From CAZGNZ01 sp964527215 (GTDB lineage Bacteria; Fidelibacterota; Marinisomatia; SCGC-AAA003-L08; JACNLC01): 56,528 bases of DNA. The DNA is taken from positions 1-56,528 of the forward strand of contig CAZGNZ010000030.1 of NCBI GenBank assembly GCA_964527215.1, written 5' to 3'. The notes below the pieces were generated by a model, which saw only the letters and a list, made by a program, of their open reading frames with translations, ran no database searches and had not been told where the DNA came from. Position numbers and translations under genes: made by a program. Shown here in pieces: positions 36,688 through 45,591 of this stretch. Each line of letters begins with the position of its first letter. Position 1 is the first letter of the stretch.

Positions 36688-37440
36688 TCAGTTCCACTCG
36701 ATTGGGTAGGGTATCTCGGTGAGGATGTCGGCTTCAGTCTGATGCAGGGTCATTTCACTGTCCATAAAATGGCAAAGCACGTCCAGTCTTAGTCCTACCT
36801 CCGGCAGCTCCAGCAGTTTTTGCTGCTCCACTTTTTGAACCGGATAAACCGAACAGACAATATTGGTCACCATTTCCACATCAATGAGATGATGTTTAAG
36901 AACCCGAAGCCTGTTTTCATCCTTAGAGACATTCAGGAGCCGACTGAATTTTTTCAGAAGCCGTTCCCGTTCTTCATTTTCCCGTGGAAAGTGAATTACA
37001 TCCTCCAGTATCTGAACGCTTCCGGTTCGGTAGGTTCTGGTCTGAACATACTCGTTAATCCGTACCTTTTTCAAACCGATCACGGATACCCGGTAATCGC
37101 CGTTTTTCTGAATCTGCCGACTCAGAATATATGCCAGTGTACCAGTGGAATAGAACCCCGGCCGGGGATCCTGCTGTGAGAATGTTTTCCCTCGTTTCAA
37201 CAGGGCAATGGTCAGAAATCGGTCGTTTCTCAGTGCATCGTCCACCATTTCCTTATACCGGGTTTCAAAAATTCGAAAACTTTGACCGGTTTTCGGAAAC
37301 AGCACAACGTTTTTTAACGGGAATATGGGTGAACTGCCTTTGAACGTATCCAGAGCATTCCGAATATCAATGCGTTCGCCGGAGAAATCCATTGCTGTCT
37401 GATCCGGGTCGGAAAATGTTTTTTTATCGGACTCAACCAT
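36688..37440 (-). CDS. Stand-alone LON substrate-binding domain protein
   Basis: Cytosolic protein of 250 residues with a Lon N-terminal (PUA-like) domain. IFPLKNVVLFPKTGQSFRIF lies near residues 39-58, then ETRYKEMV, and the C-terminal helical segment carries LLELPEVGLRLDVLCHF. No ATPase or protease domain is present. Such proteins are common and may bind unfolded proteins; the exact role is unknown. The first 35 residues are not conserved with the family. Confidence 0.85.
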   Translation of the reverse strand: MVESDKKTFSDPDQTAMDFSGERIDIRNALDTFKGSSPIFPLKNVVLFPKTGQSFRIFETRYKEMVDDALRNDRFLTIALLKRGKTFSQQDPRPGFYSTGTLAYILSRQIQKNGDYRVSVIGLKKVRINEYVQTRTYRTGSVQILEDVIHFPRENEERERLLKKFSRLLNVSKDENRLRVLKHHLIDVEMVTNIVCSVYPVQKVEQQKLLELPEVGLRLDVLCHFMDSEMTLHQTEADILTEIPYPIEWN

Positions 37441-37531
37441 TCCAATTCACTCGCCAGGTAATTTGTATGAGTCGGATGGCTGGTCTGTGCCGAATATTTC
37501 TCCGGCGGACTCCCACTGGCCGCGCAGTTGA

Positions 37532-38191
37532 TCAGATCAGTTCCAGGACCTTGTTTACTGCTTTTGTAATGCCGACAGACACCTGAGAGATATTTTTTCC
37601 CAGCATATATGCCGGTGTAGAGACGATCTTCCGATTTTCATCCACCACAATATCATCTGCAGGGCATTCAATATGCCGGGCTCCCAGTAATTCAATCTGC
37701 CGCGCGGTTTCCGGATCACTGCCTATGGTGACCTGCACATTCAGATTCAAGTCTCTCAGTGCCCGGGCCAGCATGGCTGGAGCGATACAGAAAGCCCCAA
37801 CAGGTTTTCCAGCCTTTACCATCCGCTGTATGAGATCCTCGACTTCCGGACTGATGGTACAGTTTGCACCATGCTGTCCAAAACTGCACAGGTTCAGTGC
37901 TGCACCAAATCCGCCCGGAAAGATCAAGGCTTCAATATCATTATCGGTTATGTCGGTCAGTTCTGTAACCGGGCCCCGGGCAATACGGGCGCTTTCCACA
38001 AGAACATTCCGGGTTTCCGAAACCTCATTTCCGGTCAGATGATTCACCACCTTGGTTTGATTAACACTGGGTGCCAGAAAAACAATATCCGCTCCAGCCT
38101 GATCCAAAGCCAGGATTGTCAGAACAGATTCGTGGATTTCTGCACCATCGAAAACCCCACAGCCTGAGAGGCAAACACCAACTGATGCCAT
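37532..38191 (-). CDS. elbB: ElbB-type DJ-1/PfpI-family glyoxalase-like protein
   Basis: Cytosolic protein of 219 residues similar to E. coli ElbB, which has been linked to isoprenoid synthesis and glyoxalase activity. GVCLSGCGVFDGAEIHES (near residues 4-21), FPGGFGAALNLCSF and the nucleophile-elbow cysteine in GAFCIAPAM match the family. The ATG has GGAGGG seven bases upstream. It precedes the LON gene on the same strand by 91 bases. Confidence 0.9.
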   Translation of the reverse strand: MASVGVCLSGCGVFDGAEIHESVLTILALDQAGADIVFLAPSVNQTKVVNHLTGNEVSETRNVLVESARIARGPVTELTDITDNDIEALIFPGGFGAALNLCSFGQHGANCTISPEVEDLIQRMVKAGKPVGAFCIAPAMLARALRDLNLNVQVTIGSDPETARQIELLGARHIECPADDIVVDENRKIVSTPAYMLGKNISQVSVGITKAVNKVLELI

Positions 38192-38317
38192 TTAATTACC
38201 CTCCAAATAATTCAAGTTCATTTACCGGAAAACAGATTTTGAAAAATTATCTTCCGGTTCGGTTAAAAAATCAGACCTGAGATAATGATCATCAGGAATG
38301 GTTGAAAATAAATAAAA

Positions 38318-39256
38318 TTATTGGATTCCGCTCACATATCGGATATTGCGCATCAGCCCGGTATACCGAGTGCGTTTGACTGCGCTTTTTCGAAACAGCG
38401 TCCTGAATTCATCGGATGTCAATGTCAGCCAGGATTCCAGGCTGCGTTCATGAATATTGTCCCTTGGTTCAAATTCTTCCCAATCTGATTTTACCCTGAT
38501 TTTTTGATTCCAGGGGCAAACTTCCTGACAGATATCACAGCCGTATATCCAGTTATGAAAGTCGTCCGGATGTTCGGCCAGGAAATCACCCCGATGCTCA
38601 ATAGTCAGATAAGACAGGCAGCGGCCGGCATCCAGCTGATAGGGCTGAGTCAGCGCAAGGGTAGGGCAGGCGTCCAGGCATTTTCGGCAGGTTCCGCAGT
38701 GATCCGTTTTAAAGGGTTCATCATAAACGAGCGGAATATCCAGCATCAGCTCCCCAAGAAACACCCATGAACCAAATTCCTTTGTGATCAGCATGGTATT
38801 TTTGCCAATCCAGCCCAAACCGGCTCTTCTTGCCCAGGTGCGTTCAAGCACCGGGGAAGTGTCCACGCAAATCCGGTATTTCACATTCGAATGCTGGGTT
38901 CTGATATTCTGCAGCAGCTGATACAGGCGGTCCTTGATACAGTCGTGATAGTCCGAGCCCCAGGCATAATTGGAAAACCGGCCTGTTTCTGCATCATCCC
39001 GGGCATTCCCGGTAAAATAATTGACGGCCACACAAATCACTGACTGCACTTCGGGAAAATATTCCCGGATTTCAGTTCGCTCCCGCTGCCGTTTTCTGAT
39101 CCAGTCCATGTCCGCCTGATAGCCACGGGACAGCCAGTCCGATAGATGCTGTGCTTCATCAGGCAGCGATTCTGCCGGTGTCACACCGATTTTGGAGAAT
39201 CCCAGTTCTGCAGCACATCGTTTGATTTGATCAGTGAATTTTCGAGAAGATATCAC
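38318..39256 (-). CDS. queG: Epoxyqueuosine reductase
   Basis: Cobalamin-dependent enzyme that makes queuosine from epoxyqueuosine in tRNA. The 312-residue protein has two [4Fe-4S] clusters from CGTCRKCLDACPT and CDICQEVCPWNQK, and RAGLGWIGKNTMLI near residue 142. The start is GTG at 39256, whose GTGA overlaps the stop of the epimerase gene by four bases; the open frame upstream of it is read in the epimerase gene. It is shorter than family members that carry C-terminal HEAT repeats. Confidence 0.93.
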   Translation of the reverse strand: MISSRKFTDQIKRCAAELGFSKIGVTPAESLPDEAQHLSDWLSRGYQADMDWIRKRQRERTEIREYFPEVQSVICVAVNYFTGNARDDAETGRFSNYAWGSDYHDCIKDRLYQLLQNIRTQHSNVKYRICVDTSPVLERTWARRAGLGWIGKNTMLITKEFGSWVFLGELMLDIPLVYDEPFKTDHCGTCRKCLDACPTLALTQPYQLDAGRCLSYLTIEHRGDFLAEHPDDFHNWIYGCDICQEVCPWNQKIRVKSDWEEFEPRDNIHERSLESWLTLTSDEFRTLFRKSAVKRTRYTGLMRNIRYVSGIQ

Positions 39257-40239
39257 GGGGAAAGCCGGCGGGTGTTTGCGATCATTTCTTCCAGCAGACG
39301 ATCGAACTCCGAATCCGCTACCTGATGCCGGGCATCGCTGAGAACCCAATCCGCAATCTGCTTTGCTCCCTGCCGAAAGGGAATTCGGCATTCAAAATCC
39401 GGTACCAGATTTTTAATTTTGCTGTTGTCAAATATCATGGAATGGGTTTTGTCTCCCAACAGGCTGTCACCCCAGACCGGATCGTGTTCAGCAATAACGC
39501 TGCTTGGAATATAGACAGGATTATATTCCCCGTTCATGGCTGCAGCCAGAGACTGAAAAATCTGATTCCATGTCAGCCATTCATCAGAAGTGATATGAAA
39601 TGCTTCACCCACTGCTTCGGATTTGCCGAATAAACCGCAGAAGCCTCGGGCAAAATCCTCATGATGGGTCAGCACCCAGAGGGAAGAGCCATCGCCGTGG
39701 ACCACAACCGGTTTTCCTTCCTGCAGCCGTTTCAGTACCGTGTATCCTCCATGAACCGGAGACAGCGTCTGATCATAGGTGTGGGAAGGGCGCACAATGG
39801 TGACGGGAAATTCTTCTTTCTGCCAGGCATCCATGAAATGGGTTTCACAGGCGATTTTGTCCTGTGAATACTGCCAGACAGGATTGTACAGCGGAGTGGT
39901 TTCAGTAACTGGCAGACGCCGCGGCGGTGTTTCATATGCAGAGGCAGAACTTATGAAAATGAACTGGGAAGCCATTCCGGAGAAAAGGCGAATATCCCGT
40001 TCAGCCTGATTTGGGTGAAAGCAGATCCAGTCCACTGCAACATCAAACTGACGATCTTTTAAAACAGTCTGAACCTCATTCGGGCTCCCCATGTCGCATA
40101 TGATGTTCTCCACATGACTGGGGACCGGCCGGTGAGTCATTCCGCGGTTCAGCAGTGTTACATCATCACCCCGAGCAGCACACAAACGGGTACAGGCGGA
40201 ACTGATGATTCCCGTTCCGCCGATGAAAAGAATTTTCAT
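39253..40239 (-). CDS. NAD-dependent epimerase/dehydratase (extended SDR)
   Basis: Nucleotide-sugar or small-molecule oxidoreductase of 328 residues. The Rossmann motif FIGGTGIIS lies near residues 5-13. FISSASAYE near residues 94-102 precedes a region where the usual YxxxK reads YSQDK (near 123-127). IVRPSHTYDQ follows. This resembles plant CSP41/RNA-binding-like SDRs, but the substrate is unknown. It lies six bases downstream of the YtfJ-like gene and overlaps queG. Confidence 0.87.
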   Translation of the reverse strand: MKILFIGGTGIISSACTRLCAARGDDVTLLNRGMTHRPVPSHVENIICDMGSPNEVQTVLKDRQFDVAVDWICFHPNQAERDIRLFSGMASQFIFISSASAYETPPRRLPVTETTPLYNPVWQYSQDKIACETHFMDAWQKEEFPVTIVRPSHTYDQTLSPVHGGYTVLKRLQEGKPVVVHGDGSSLWVLTHHEDFARGFCGLFGKSEAVGEAFHITSDEWLTWNQIFQSLAAAMNGEYNPVYIPSSVIAEHDPVWGDSLLGDKTHSMIFDNSKIKNLVPDFECRIPFRQGAKQIADWVLSDARHQVADSEFDRLLEEMIANTRRLSP

Positions 40240-40245
40240 GGATAA

Positions 40246-40770
40246 CTACTTGATGTTCGCCCAGGTCAGTTTGATGAGTTCATCAATATCGGATTTGGAA
40301 AGCTGACCGTCCTTACTGTAAAGGACTGTTCCTGTCTGATCAAATAGCACCACGTTGTTGGAATCATCCGCCAGATTCCATTTTTTCACCACAAGTTTGG
40401 CCATATCCTTCACGTAGACGGTGTCTTCATATTTTTCCTGTTTGCTTTTAAGAATCATGGAGATGATCCAGGCCGGTTTCCAGGTGGCTTTCATATTCAC
40501 AATGGCAATGGAACCATATTTATCTGACGGGAAATCTTCTGCCTTCAATGCTTCGGATGCAGCATTATTGGTTTCGCTCTCGTCAGGATCGGCGTGAAAC
40601 AGCACATATACTTTGCCCTGAATCTCAGCACTGCTCCAGGCACTCCCGTCCACCTTTCCGCCCGTTTTACCTTCAAGCGTAATCTCCGCAGGCTTTTCAC
40701 CTACCGGCAGTTCCGCCAGCAGCCAGACAGGCAGTAAACACAGGATGATGACAATGATTGATTTTTTCAT
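40246..40770 (-). CDS. ytfJ: YtfJ-family periplasmic protein
   Basis: Predicted exported protein of 174 residues with a signal peptide (residues 1-18, IVIILCLLPVWLLA). Its body aligns by eye with E. coli YtfJ: WSSAEIQGKVYVLFHADP, FPSDKYGSIAIVN, and the C-terminal VVLFDQTGTVLYSKDG. The fold is thioredoxin-like but lacks the CxxC pair. The function is unknown. The ATG at 40770 has GGAG upstream; the in-frame extension upstream is not coding-like. Confidence 0.8.
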   Translation of the reverse strand: MKKSIIVIILCLLPVWLLAELPVGEKPAEITLEGKTGGKVDGSAWSSAEIQGKVYVLFHADPDESETNNAASEALKAEDFPSDKYGSIAIVNMKATWKPAWIISMILKSKQEKYEDTVYVKDMAKLVVKKWNLADDSNNVVLFDQTGTVLYSKDGQLSKSDIDELIKLTWANIK

Positions 40771-40843
40771 ATTTTCTCCATTTATGGAATTATTGACGGG
40801 AATCTCTGCACTTCCGGCACAGAATGTTCCATCCGTCAGCGGA

Positions 40844-41626
40844 TTAAAAATACTCTGAATAGATGATTTTGATTTCACGCGTGGCATAGTCCGCATTGTG
40901 GTTATTCAGATTGATGTTATTGAGATTCAGTTCTATTTTCATATTGGATGTGACCCCCCACCTCAGACCGGCGTTGAGATATCCCCGACCTCTGCCGAAG
41001 GTGAGACCGTCCAGTTCATATTCATCATTGTTGTCGTTGAGTGCGGCATCATATTCCGCAAGCAGGGTGAAATCGCGGTTCAGAGACTTGTCCAGTCCGA
41101 AAAACAAATTGAAATCGTCATCGCCGTCCTCATTTTCCCAAGTGTTTTTCGCTACCCCCAGATGAAGTCCCAGATCACCCAGAAAATTCCAGTTTTTGCT
41201 GGTAACCAGATAGAATCCCCAGGCCTTCTGGTCATACCGCTGGGCATCATCTTCATCATGATAATCCCCGCGGCCCTGAGTATCCAGACCGATCAGCAAA
41301 GCAGGATGATGCTCATTTTCCACAAAAATACGGTATTTCAACATCACTTCAGGCGTGGGTTTGTTCAGTTCAATTTTTTCCGCTCCGATGAAATTCTGAA
41401 TACCGAATGACAGGCCAATGGTGAAATTATCCGACAGCCCGACGGTCAGTTCCGGCAGTACCCCTCCGCTGTTTTCCAGCAGCAGCTCCAGATTGTATGA
41501 GCCTTTGGGCAGATTTCCGGCCGTGGGAACGGTTACCAGTTCCAGCGGCGGAGGACTGAACTGTGTTTGCCCGGCAAGACCGGACAGTGAAATCATCAGA
41601 TAAAAACAGGTTCGCAAAAATTTCAT
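40844..41626 (-). CDS. Small outer-membrane beta-barrel protein
   Basis: Predicted exported protein of 260 residues. A signal peptide (residues 1-19) is followed by alternating hydrophobic strands ending in KIIYSEYF, with a terminal Phe, as in outer-membrane barrels. An acidic stretch (ENEDGDDDFN and NDNNDEYELDG) may face outside. No family could be named; it resembles small porin-like proteins of unknown role. It starts at 41626 with GGGG upstream. It is first in a minus-strand group with ytfJ, the epimerase gene and queG. Confidence 0.7.
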   Translation of the reverse strand: MKFLRTCFYLMISLSGLAGQTQFSPPPLELVTVPTAGNLPKGSYNLELLLENSGGVLPELTVGLSDNFTIGLSFGIQNFIGAEKIELNKPTPEVMLKYRIFVENEHHPALLIGLDTQGRGDYHDEDDAQRYDQKAWGFYLVTSKNWNFLGDLGLHLGVAKNTWENEDGDDDFNLFFGLDKSLNRDFTLLAEYDAALNDNNDEYELDGLTFGRGRGYLNAGLRWGVTSNMKIELNLNNINLNNHNADYATREIKIIYSEYF

Positions 41627-41919
41627 AAACGGCCCCAATATGATATTAATTCTATTTGAATCAACCCGTATGCGCACCGACAGGCAAGCTGTAAATACAG
41701 CGATACTCCGGTCACAGCGGTGCAATATTAAAAACAAAAAAAATCAATCAGGCAAATATCGCAGCATTCCGTTTTACAGCAGTATGCAATTGAAATCAAA
41801 ATGAATTTCTGAAGGATAATTTAGATCAAAACAGTATTATGGACACCGGAGAAACCGCGTGCCGCTCAATCAGGTCAGTCCGACGGCTTCAGGCGGTATC
41901 TTAAATTTTCGGCCGGTCC
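41627..41919. other. Gap between the nuclease gene and the small barrel gene
   Basis: This 293-base AT-rich stretch should hold the promoter of the leftward barrel/ytfJ/queG group and the end of the nuclease transcript. No strong hairpin terminator or recognisable regulatory element was seen. Confidence 0.4.
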
Positions 41920-43533
41920 TTACTGCAGAATATCTTCCACCAGCAGGACCAGATCCACCACATCCACCCAGCCGTCTGCATTGCGGTCTGCTTCGCAAAA
42001 TTCTTCATCCGTGAATTCCAGCTCACCCAGGATATGACTGACAATCAGAACCAGATCTATCACATCCGTCATTGAATCTCCGTTGACGTCACCGGAATGG
42101 GCACAGCCGGCCGTGTTTTCTGCACCCGGCGTCCCCAGATCACCGGCCCCAAACGGTTCTGTTGAGACGGTCCAATGTGCTCCGATACTGTTGTCCAGCG
42201 CCGGGTCGGTTAACATCATGGATGCCCCGGAAGGATCCGGAAAAGACGCGCCGTTGTCATAGGCTATTTCATCCAGTACAACACCTGATGGATGCACCAG
42301 AATCAATTCATCCCAGGTGTTGTTCAGATTGATGCCGGTATACACGTAATTCGGAGTAACTCCTCCGTTCAGTTCAATATCTGCGGAGCGGCCCAGCACC
42401 AGAAACTCTCCCGAAGGCAGCAGCAGAGGTTCAGGGTGAGAAATAAAATGCTGATCGCTGTCTCCATCCCGAATGATCAGACCGTTCAGATCAATGATTT
42501 CTGACCCGGTATTGGTCAGCTCAAACCATTCTCCATACGTATCAGACACGGCAGAAGGGTTGTTCATGATTTCGTTGATCACCAATCCTGTTGGAATGTC
42601 TGAACTGCTGATTGGGATAGACCAGATCACCGGCCGGTGATCAGAGACATGGGACTGGTAGGCATTGTCACCCAGCCAGTCATCCAGCCGCATGGTGTGA
42701 ACATCCGCATTCTGGTTGGCTGCAAAATACCCGCTGGAAATCAGGATATGATCCAGGAAACTGTTGTACCCGCCCCAGGGGTAGCTGAGCTGTGAATCAT
42801 CACCGACAATGGGCATGGTGGTGAAGGTGCAGTATTCTCCGTCATTCACCAGCGGCCAGAGTGAATTGTCGTTTTCCGGTTCGTCAATATCATCGTTGAA
42901 ATCACCGGCCACAATGATGCGGGTTTCCTCGCCGCTGTCAACGGCATCATGAATGTAGTCACGGATGATGGCAGATGACAGACGCCGCCTGGCGAACCCG
43001 TCACTGCAGCATTTGAAATGAACATTGATGATCCGGAACTCATCTTCATTGCCCCCGCACTGCCAGCGCAGACGCGCAGACAGGGGCGGACGGTAGGCAA
43101 ACTCCCACTCGTCGTCCTGAAACAGGATGTCCGATTCCAATATTTCCAGACAGTCATTCCGTACCGCCATTCCGAGATCCAGATTGGTGAAACTGCCCAT
43201 ACCGATATAATCCGTGTTGATGAAATCATAGGCCGGCAGATTTTCTGCCAGACTGTTAAAATCATCCAAATCAATGATTTCCTGGAAAACAATAACATCC
43301 GGCAGCATATCTCCGATGATTTCCGATACATAATTCACGGTGCTGCTGCTTCTGGGAAATGTTTCCAGATTCCAGGTCATGATTTCCAGCCCGTTCCAGG
43401 TGTTCTGATACGGAATTTCCCAATAGTCCTGAACCGGCACCACAACGGTGGTGTCAGCCGGCGGACAGGGCTGGGCGGAAACCAAAGCGCTTATCAGTAT
43501 GAAGAACAGGGTGGCTGTGAAAAATTTCATCAT
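41920..43533 (-). CDS. Secreted EEP nuclease with lamin-tail and dockerin domains
   Basis: Predicted extracellular nuclease of 537 residues. A signal peptide (1-20) precedes an endonuclease/exonuclease/phosphatase domain with the catalytic set N55 (TWNLE), E85 (FQE), H172 (NVHFKCC), GDFND at 210-214 and SDHR at 297-300. A lamin-tail domain (about 316-455) follows, with INEIMNNPS and WFELTNTG. A type I dockerin pair ends the protein (481-537, DVNGDSMTDVIDL and DRNADGWVDVVDL). The FKCC pair is shared with the second EEP protein. The start codon and leader lie in a repeat remnant. It closes the minus-strand surface cluster, 67 bases after the preceding gene. Confidence 0.9.
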   Translation of the reverse strand: MMKFFTATLFFILISALVSAQPCPPADTTVVVPVQDYWEIPYQNTWNGLEIMTWNLETFPRSSSTVNYVSEIIGDMLPDVIVFQEIIDLDDFNSLAENLPAYDFINTDYIGMGSFTNLDLGMAVRNDCLEILESDILFQDDEWEFAYRPPLSARLRWQCGGNEDEFRIINVHFKCCSDGFARRRLSSAIIRDYIHDAVDSGEETRIIVAGDFNDDIDEPENDNSLWPLVNDGEYCTFTTMPIVGDDSQLSYPWGGYNSFLDHILISSGYFAANQNADVHTMRLDDWLGDNAYQSHVSDHRPVIWSIPISSSDIPTGLVINEIMNNPSAVSDTYGEWFELTNTGSEIIDLNGLIIRDGDSDQHFISHPEPLLLPSGEFLVLGRSADIELNGGVTPNYVYTGINLNNTWDELILVHPSGVVLDEIAYDNGASFPDPSGASMMLTDPALDNSIGAHWTVSTEPFGAGDLGTPGAENTAGCAHSGDVNGDSMTDVIDLVLIVSHILGELEFTDEEFCEADRNADGWVDVVDLVLLVEDILQ

Positions 43534-43562
43534 CTCATTGCAAGTCTTATGAATCTATCAGG
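43525..43562. repeat. Remnant arm of the palindromic repeat at a gene start
   Basis: TTTCATCATCTCATTGC followed by AAGTCTTATGAA matches, with one gap and few changes, the right arm of the repeat at 4330-4511 (4471-4505). Read leftward, it supplies the leader and the first codons (ATGATGAAA) of the secreted nuclease gene. Only one arm is present. Confidence 0.55.
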
Positions 43563-43600
43563 CTGCGAAAAGATTGTGGTTTCCAGCCTTGGCCGGGATG

Positions 43601-45571
43601 TTATTTCCCCGGAATGGGAAATCCCAGCAGAACGGGTTTATGATCGGAAATCAGCGTTTCATACAAACTGTAGCTGCCAAGATATTCATCCATAGGCAGG
43701 GTCTGAACCCGATATCCGGTGTCCGGCGACAGAAAATCTCTGGAAATCAGAATATGATCCAGGAAGCTGACATAGGGTTCTTTCGGGTATGAGGCCTGAC
43801 TGATATCATGCGTGATATCCCAGGTCGGAAAGAAAAAGCGGTCATCATCCATGAACGAATGGAAGCAGTGGGCATTGTGCTCATCTTTCAGATCATCATT
43901 CCAGTCACCGAGGATGATCATTTTGGAATTTTTTTCCTGATACAGACCGTCGGCATAGTCATGCAGCATGGCAGCAGCCCGCTGTCGGCGGGTAAGCCCG
44001 GAGTCGCAGCATTTCATGTGCAGGTTTACAACCAGAAACGGGAATGAGTTGTCGGGACACATGTAGAGAAGTTCCGCCATCAGGGGCGGACGACCGGCAA
44101 AGTTATAATCATTCTCTGCAAACGGTTCGACCTGACGCACCAGTTGAAACATATCTTTTTTGAAAATAATTGCCTGATCCAGGTAGGAAGACTGCATGGA
44201 CAGCACAAAATCATACTGGGGAAGTTCCGCCATCAGTTTGCTGAAGTAACCGGCAAATTTTATTTCCTGAAAGGCGATGATGTCCGCATCCAGATCAGAA
44301 ACGGCTTCCGACAGTGCGTCCACCGTCAGCTGGGGATCGGCCGGAAAATTCTCGCAGTTCCAGGTTATAAACTCGAATTCATCATGAAGGTTTACTGACG
44401 GGATTTTCCAGTCATTGCGCGGAAACTGCGGTTTTCTGGGAGAGCAAGACCAACTCCGTGAATCCGCGGGTTGGATCGGCAGTGACTGATACACCATTTC
44501 CAGGGCCTGTTTTTCCCGGGACCGTATCCAATCCATGACTTCATAATCCGGTTGAAAATCATCGGCCAGCAATGTTTGATTTACCTGTTCGGTCACCATG
44601 GGCCGATATCCGATGAACTGCCGGGATTCCCGGTCAATAAGCAGCTGGATATGACCGAATTCCGTTCCGTTGCCGTAATTCTGGAATACGTACACATGAC
44701 TTTGAGGATCGTACCAGGGCTGGTCGTATCCGCGGCTGATGCCTCCGGAAATCATGATATCCGCTCCCTCGGCATAGTAGCCAAGCTGCATGGCGTTCAG
44801 ATCGTCATCCACGGCTTTCCACCCGGTTTTAAGGCTGTCGAGGAATTCCTGATAGACGATTTCGCGATCCCAGGGAACACCGGTACTTGTCAGCAGAATC
44901 ACCACATCCGCTCCGGCATTTCGAACTTCCTTAATCCATTTCCGTGTCTGCGGCACCACATTCAGCGCTCGAATTCCGGGGATATTTCGTTTCAGTACAA
45001 TGTCTTCCAGTCCTGAATGCACTATCCCGATGATGCCAATCCGAACACCGTCAAATTCCTTGATGACATACGGCACAAAGGGATCCGGATCAAGGGGACA
45101 GTCGAAACAGGATATGTTGGCTGCCAGAAACGGAAAGTTCGCCAGCTCTGCCAGCTCTGACAGGTTTTCAGCACCCAGACTGAAATCATAGGTACCGGGC
45201 GTCAGTGCATCGTATTTCATTTTATTCAGAAACTCGACCAAGGTCTTCCCGCCGTCAAACATGCCCAGCGGACTGCCCTGGAAAAAGTTACCGGCGTCCA
45301 GCAGCAGTATTCCCTCATTCTGTTGTTCCGCTTCACGACGCAGTTCTTCCACATATTTGTAATATGCCGAACCGCCCAGAATCATGGGTGCGTATTCCGG
45401 ATTCATAAACGTGGCTTCCTGCTCGCCAATTACACCGTGCAGATCATTGGTGGTGACCAGATTTATAATCAAGGGATCACCGTTACCGGCTGACAGGGAT
45501 CCTGCGAGGACCAGAACAGATGCCGCCAGCCGTCCGTATTTGGAAAAATATTCAATGCATTTTTTAATCAT
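43601..45571 (-). CDS. Inactive 5'-nucleotidase domain fused to an EEP nuclease domain
   Basis: Predicted exported protein of 656 residues. A signal peptide (to about 28) is followed by a UshA/YfkN-like metallophosphatase fold (35-330). It keeps TND43-L-H45, but GD is GN (N95), GNHE is GTYD (126-129), the SH of the LSH motif is TS (S229) and GHxH is GIxR (277-280). Most metal ligands and the catalytic His are thus lost. The second half (398-656) is an EEP domain with N405, E436, H518, GDWND (555-559) and SDHKP (642-646) intact. I start at the ATG at 45571 with AGGGAG upstream. The first domain may bind nucleotides or DNA while the second cuts. Confidence 0.85.
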   Translation of the reverse strand: MIKKCIEYFSKYGRLAASVLVLAGSLSAGNGDPLIINLVTTNDLHGVIGEQEATFMNPEYAPMILGGSAYYKYVEELRREAEQQNEGILLLDAGNFFQGSPLGMFDGGKTLVEFLNKMKYDALTPGTYDFSLGAENLSELAELANFPFLAANISCFDCPLDPDPFVPYVIKEFDGVRIGIIGIVHSGLEDIVLKRNIPGIRALNVVPQTRKWIKEVRNAGADVVILLTSTGVPWDREIVYQEFLDSLKTGWKAVDDDLNAMQLGYYAEGADIMISGGISRGYDQPWYDPQSHVYVFQNYGNGTEFGHIQLLIDRESRQFIGYRPMVTEQVNQTLLADDFQPDYEVMDWIRSREKQALEMVYQSLPIQPADSRSWSCSPRKPQFPRNDWKIPSVNLHDEFEFITWNCENFPADPQLTVDALSEAVSDLDADIIAFQEIKFAGYFSKLMAELPQYDFVLSMQSSYLDQAIIFKKDMFQLVRQVEPFAENDYNFAGRPPLMAELLYMCPDNSFPFLVVNLHMKCCDSGLTRRQRAAAMLHDYADGLYQEKNSKMIILGDWNDDLKDEHNAHCFHSFMDDDRFFFPTWDITHDISQASYPKEPYVSFLDHILISRDFLSPDTGYRVQTLPMDEYLGSYSLYETLISDHKPVLLGFPIPGK

Positions 45572-45591
45572 GAATGGTCTATGCTCCCTGT

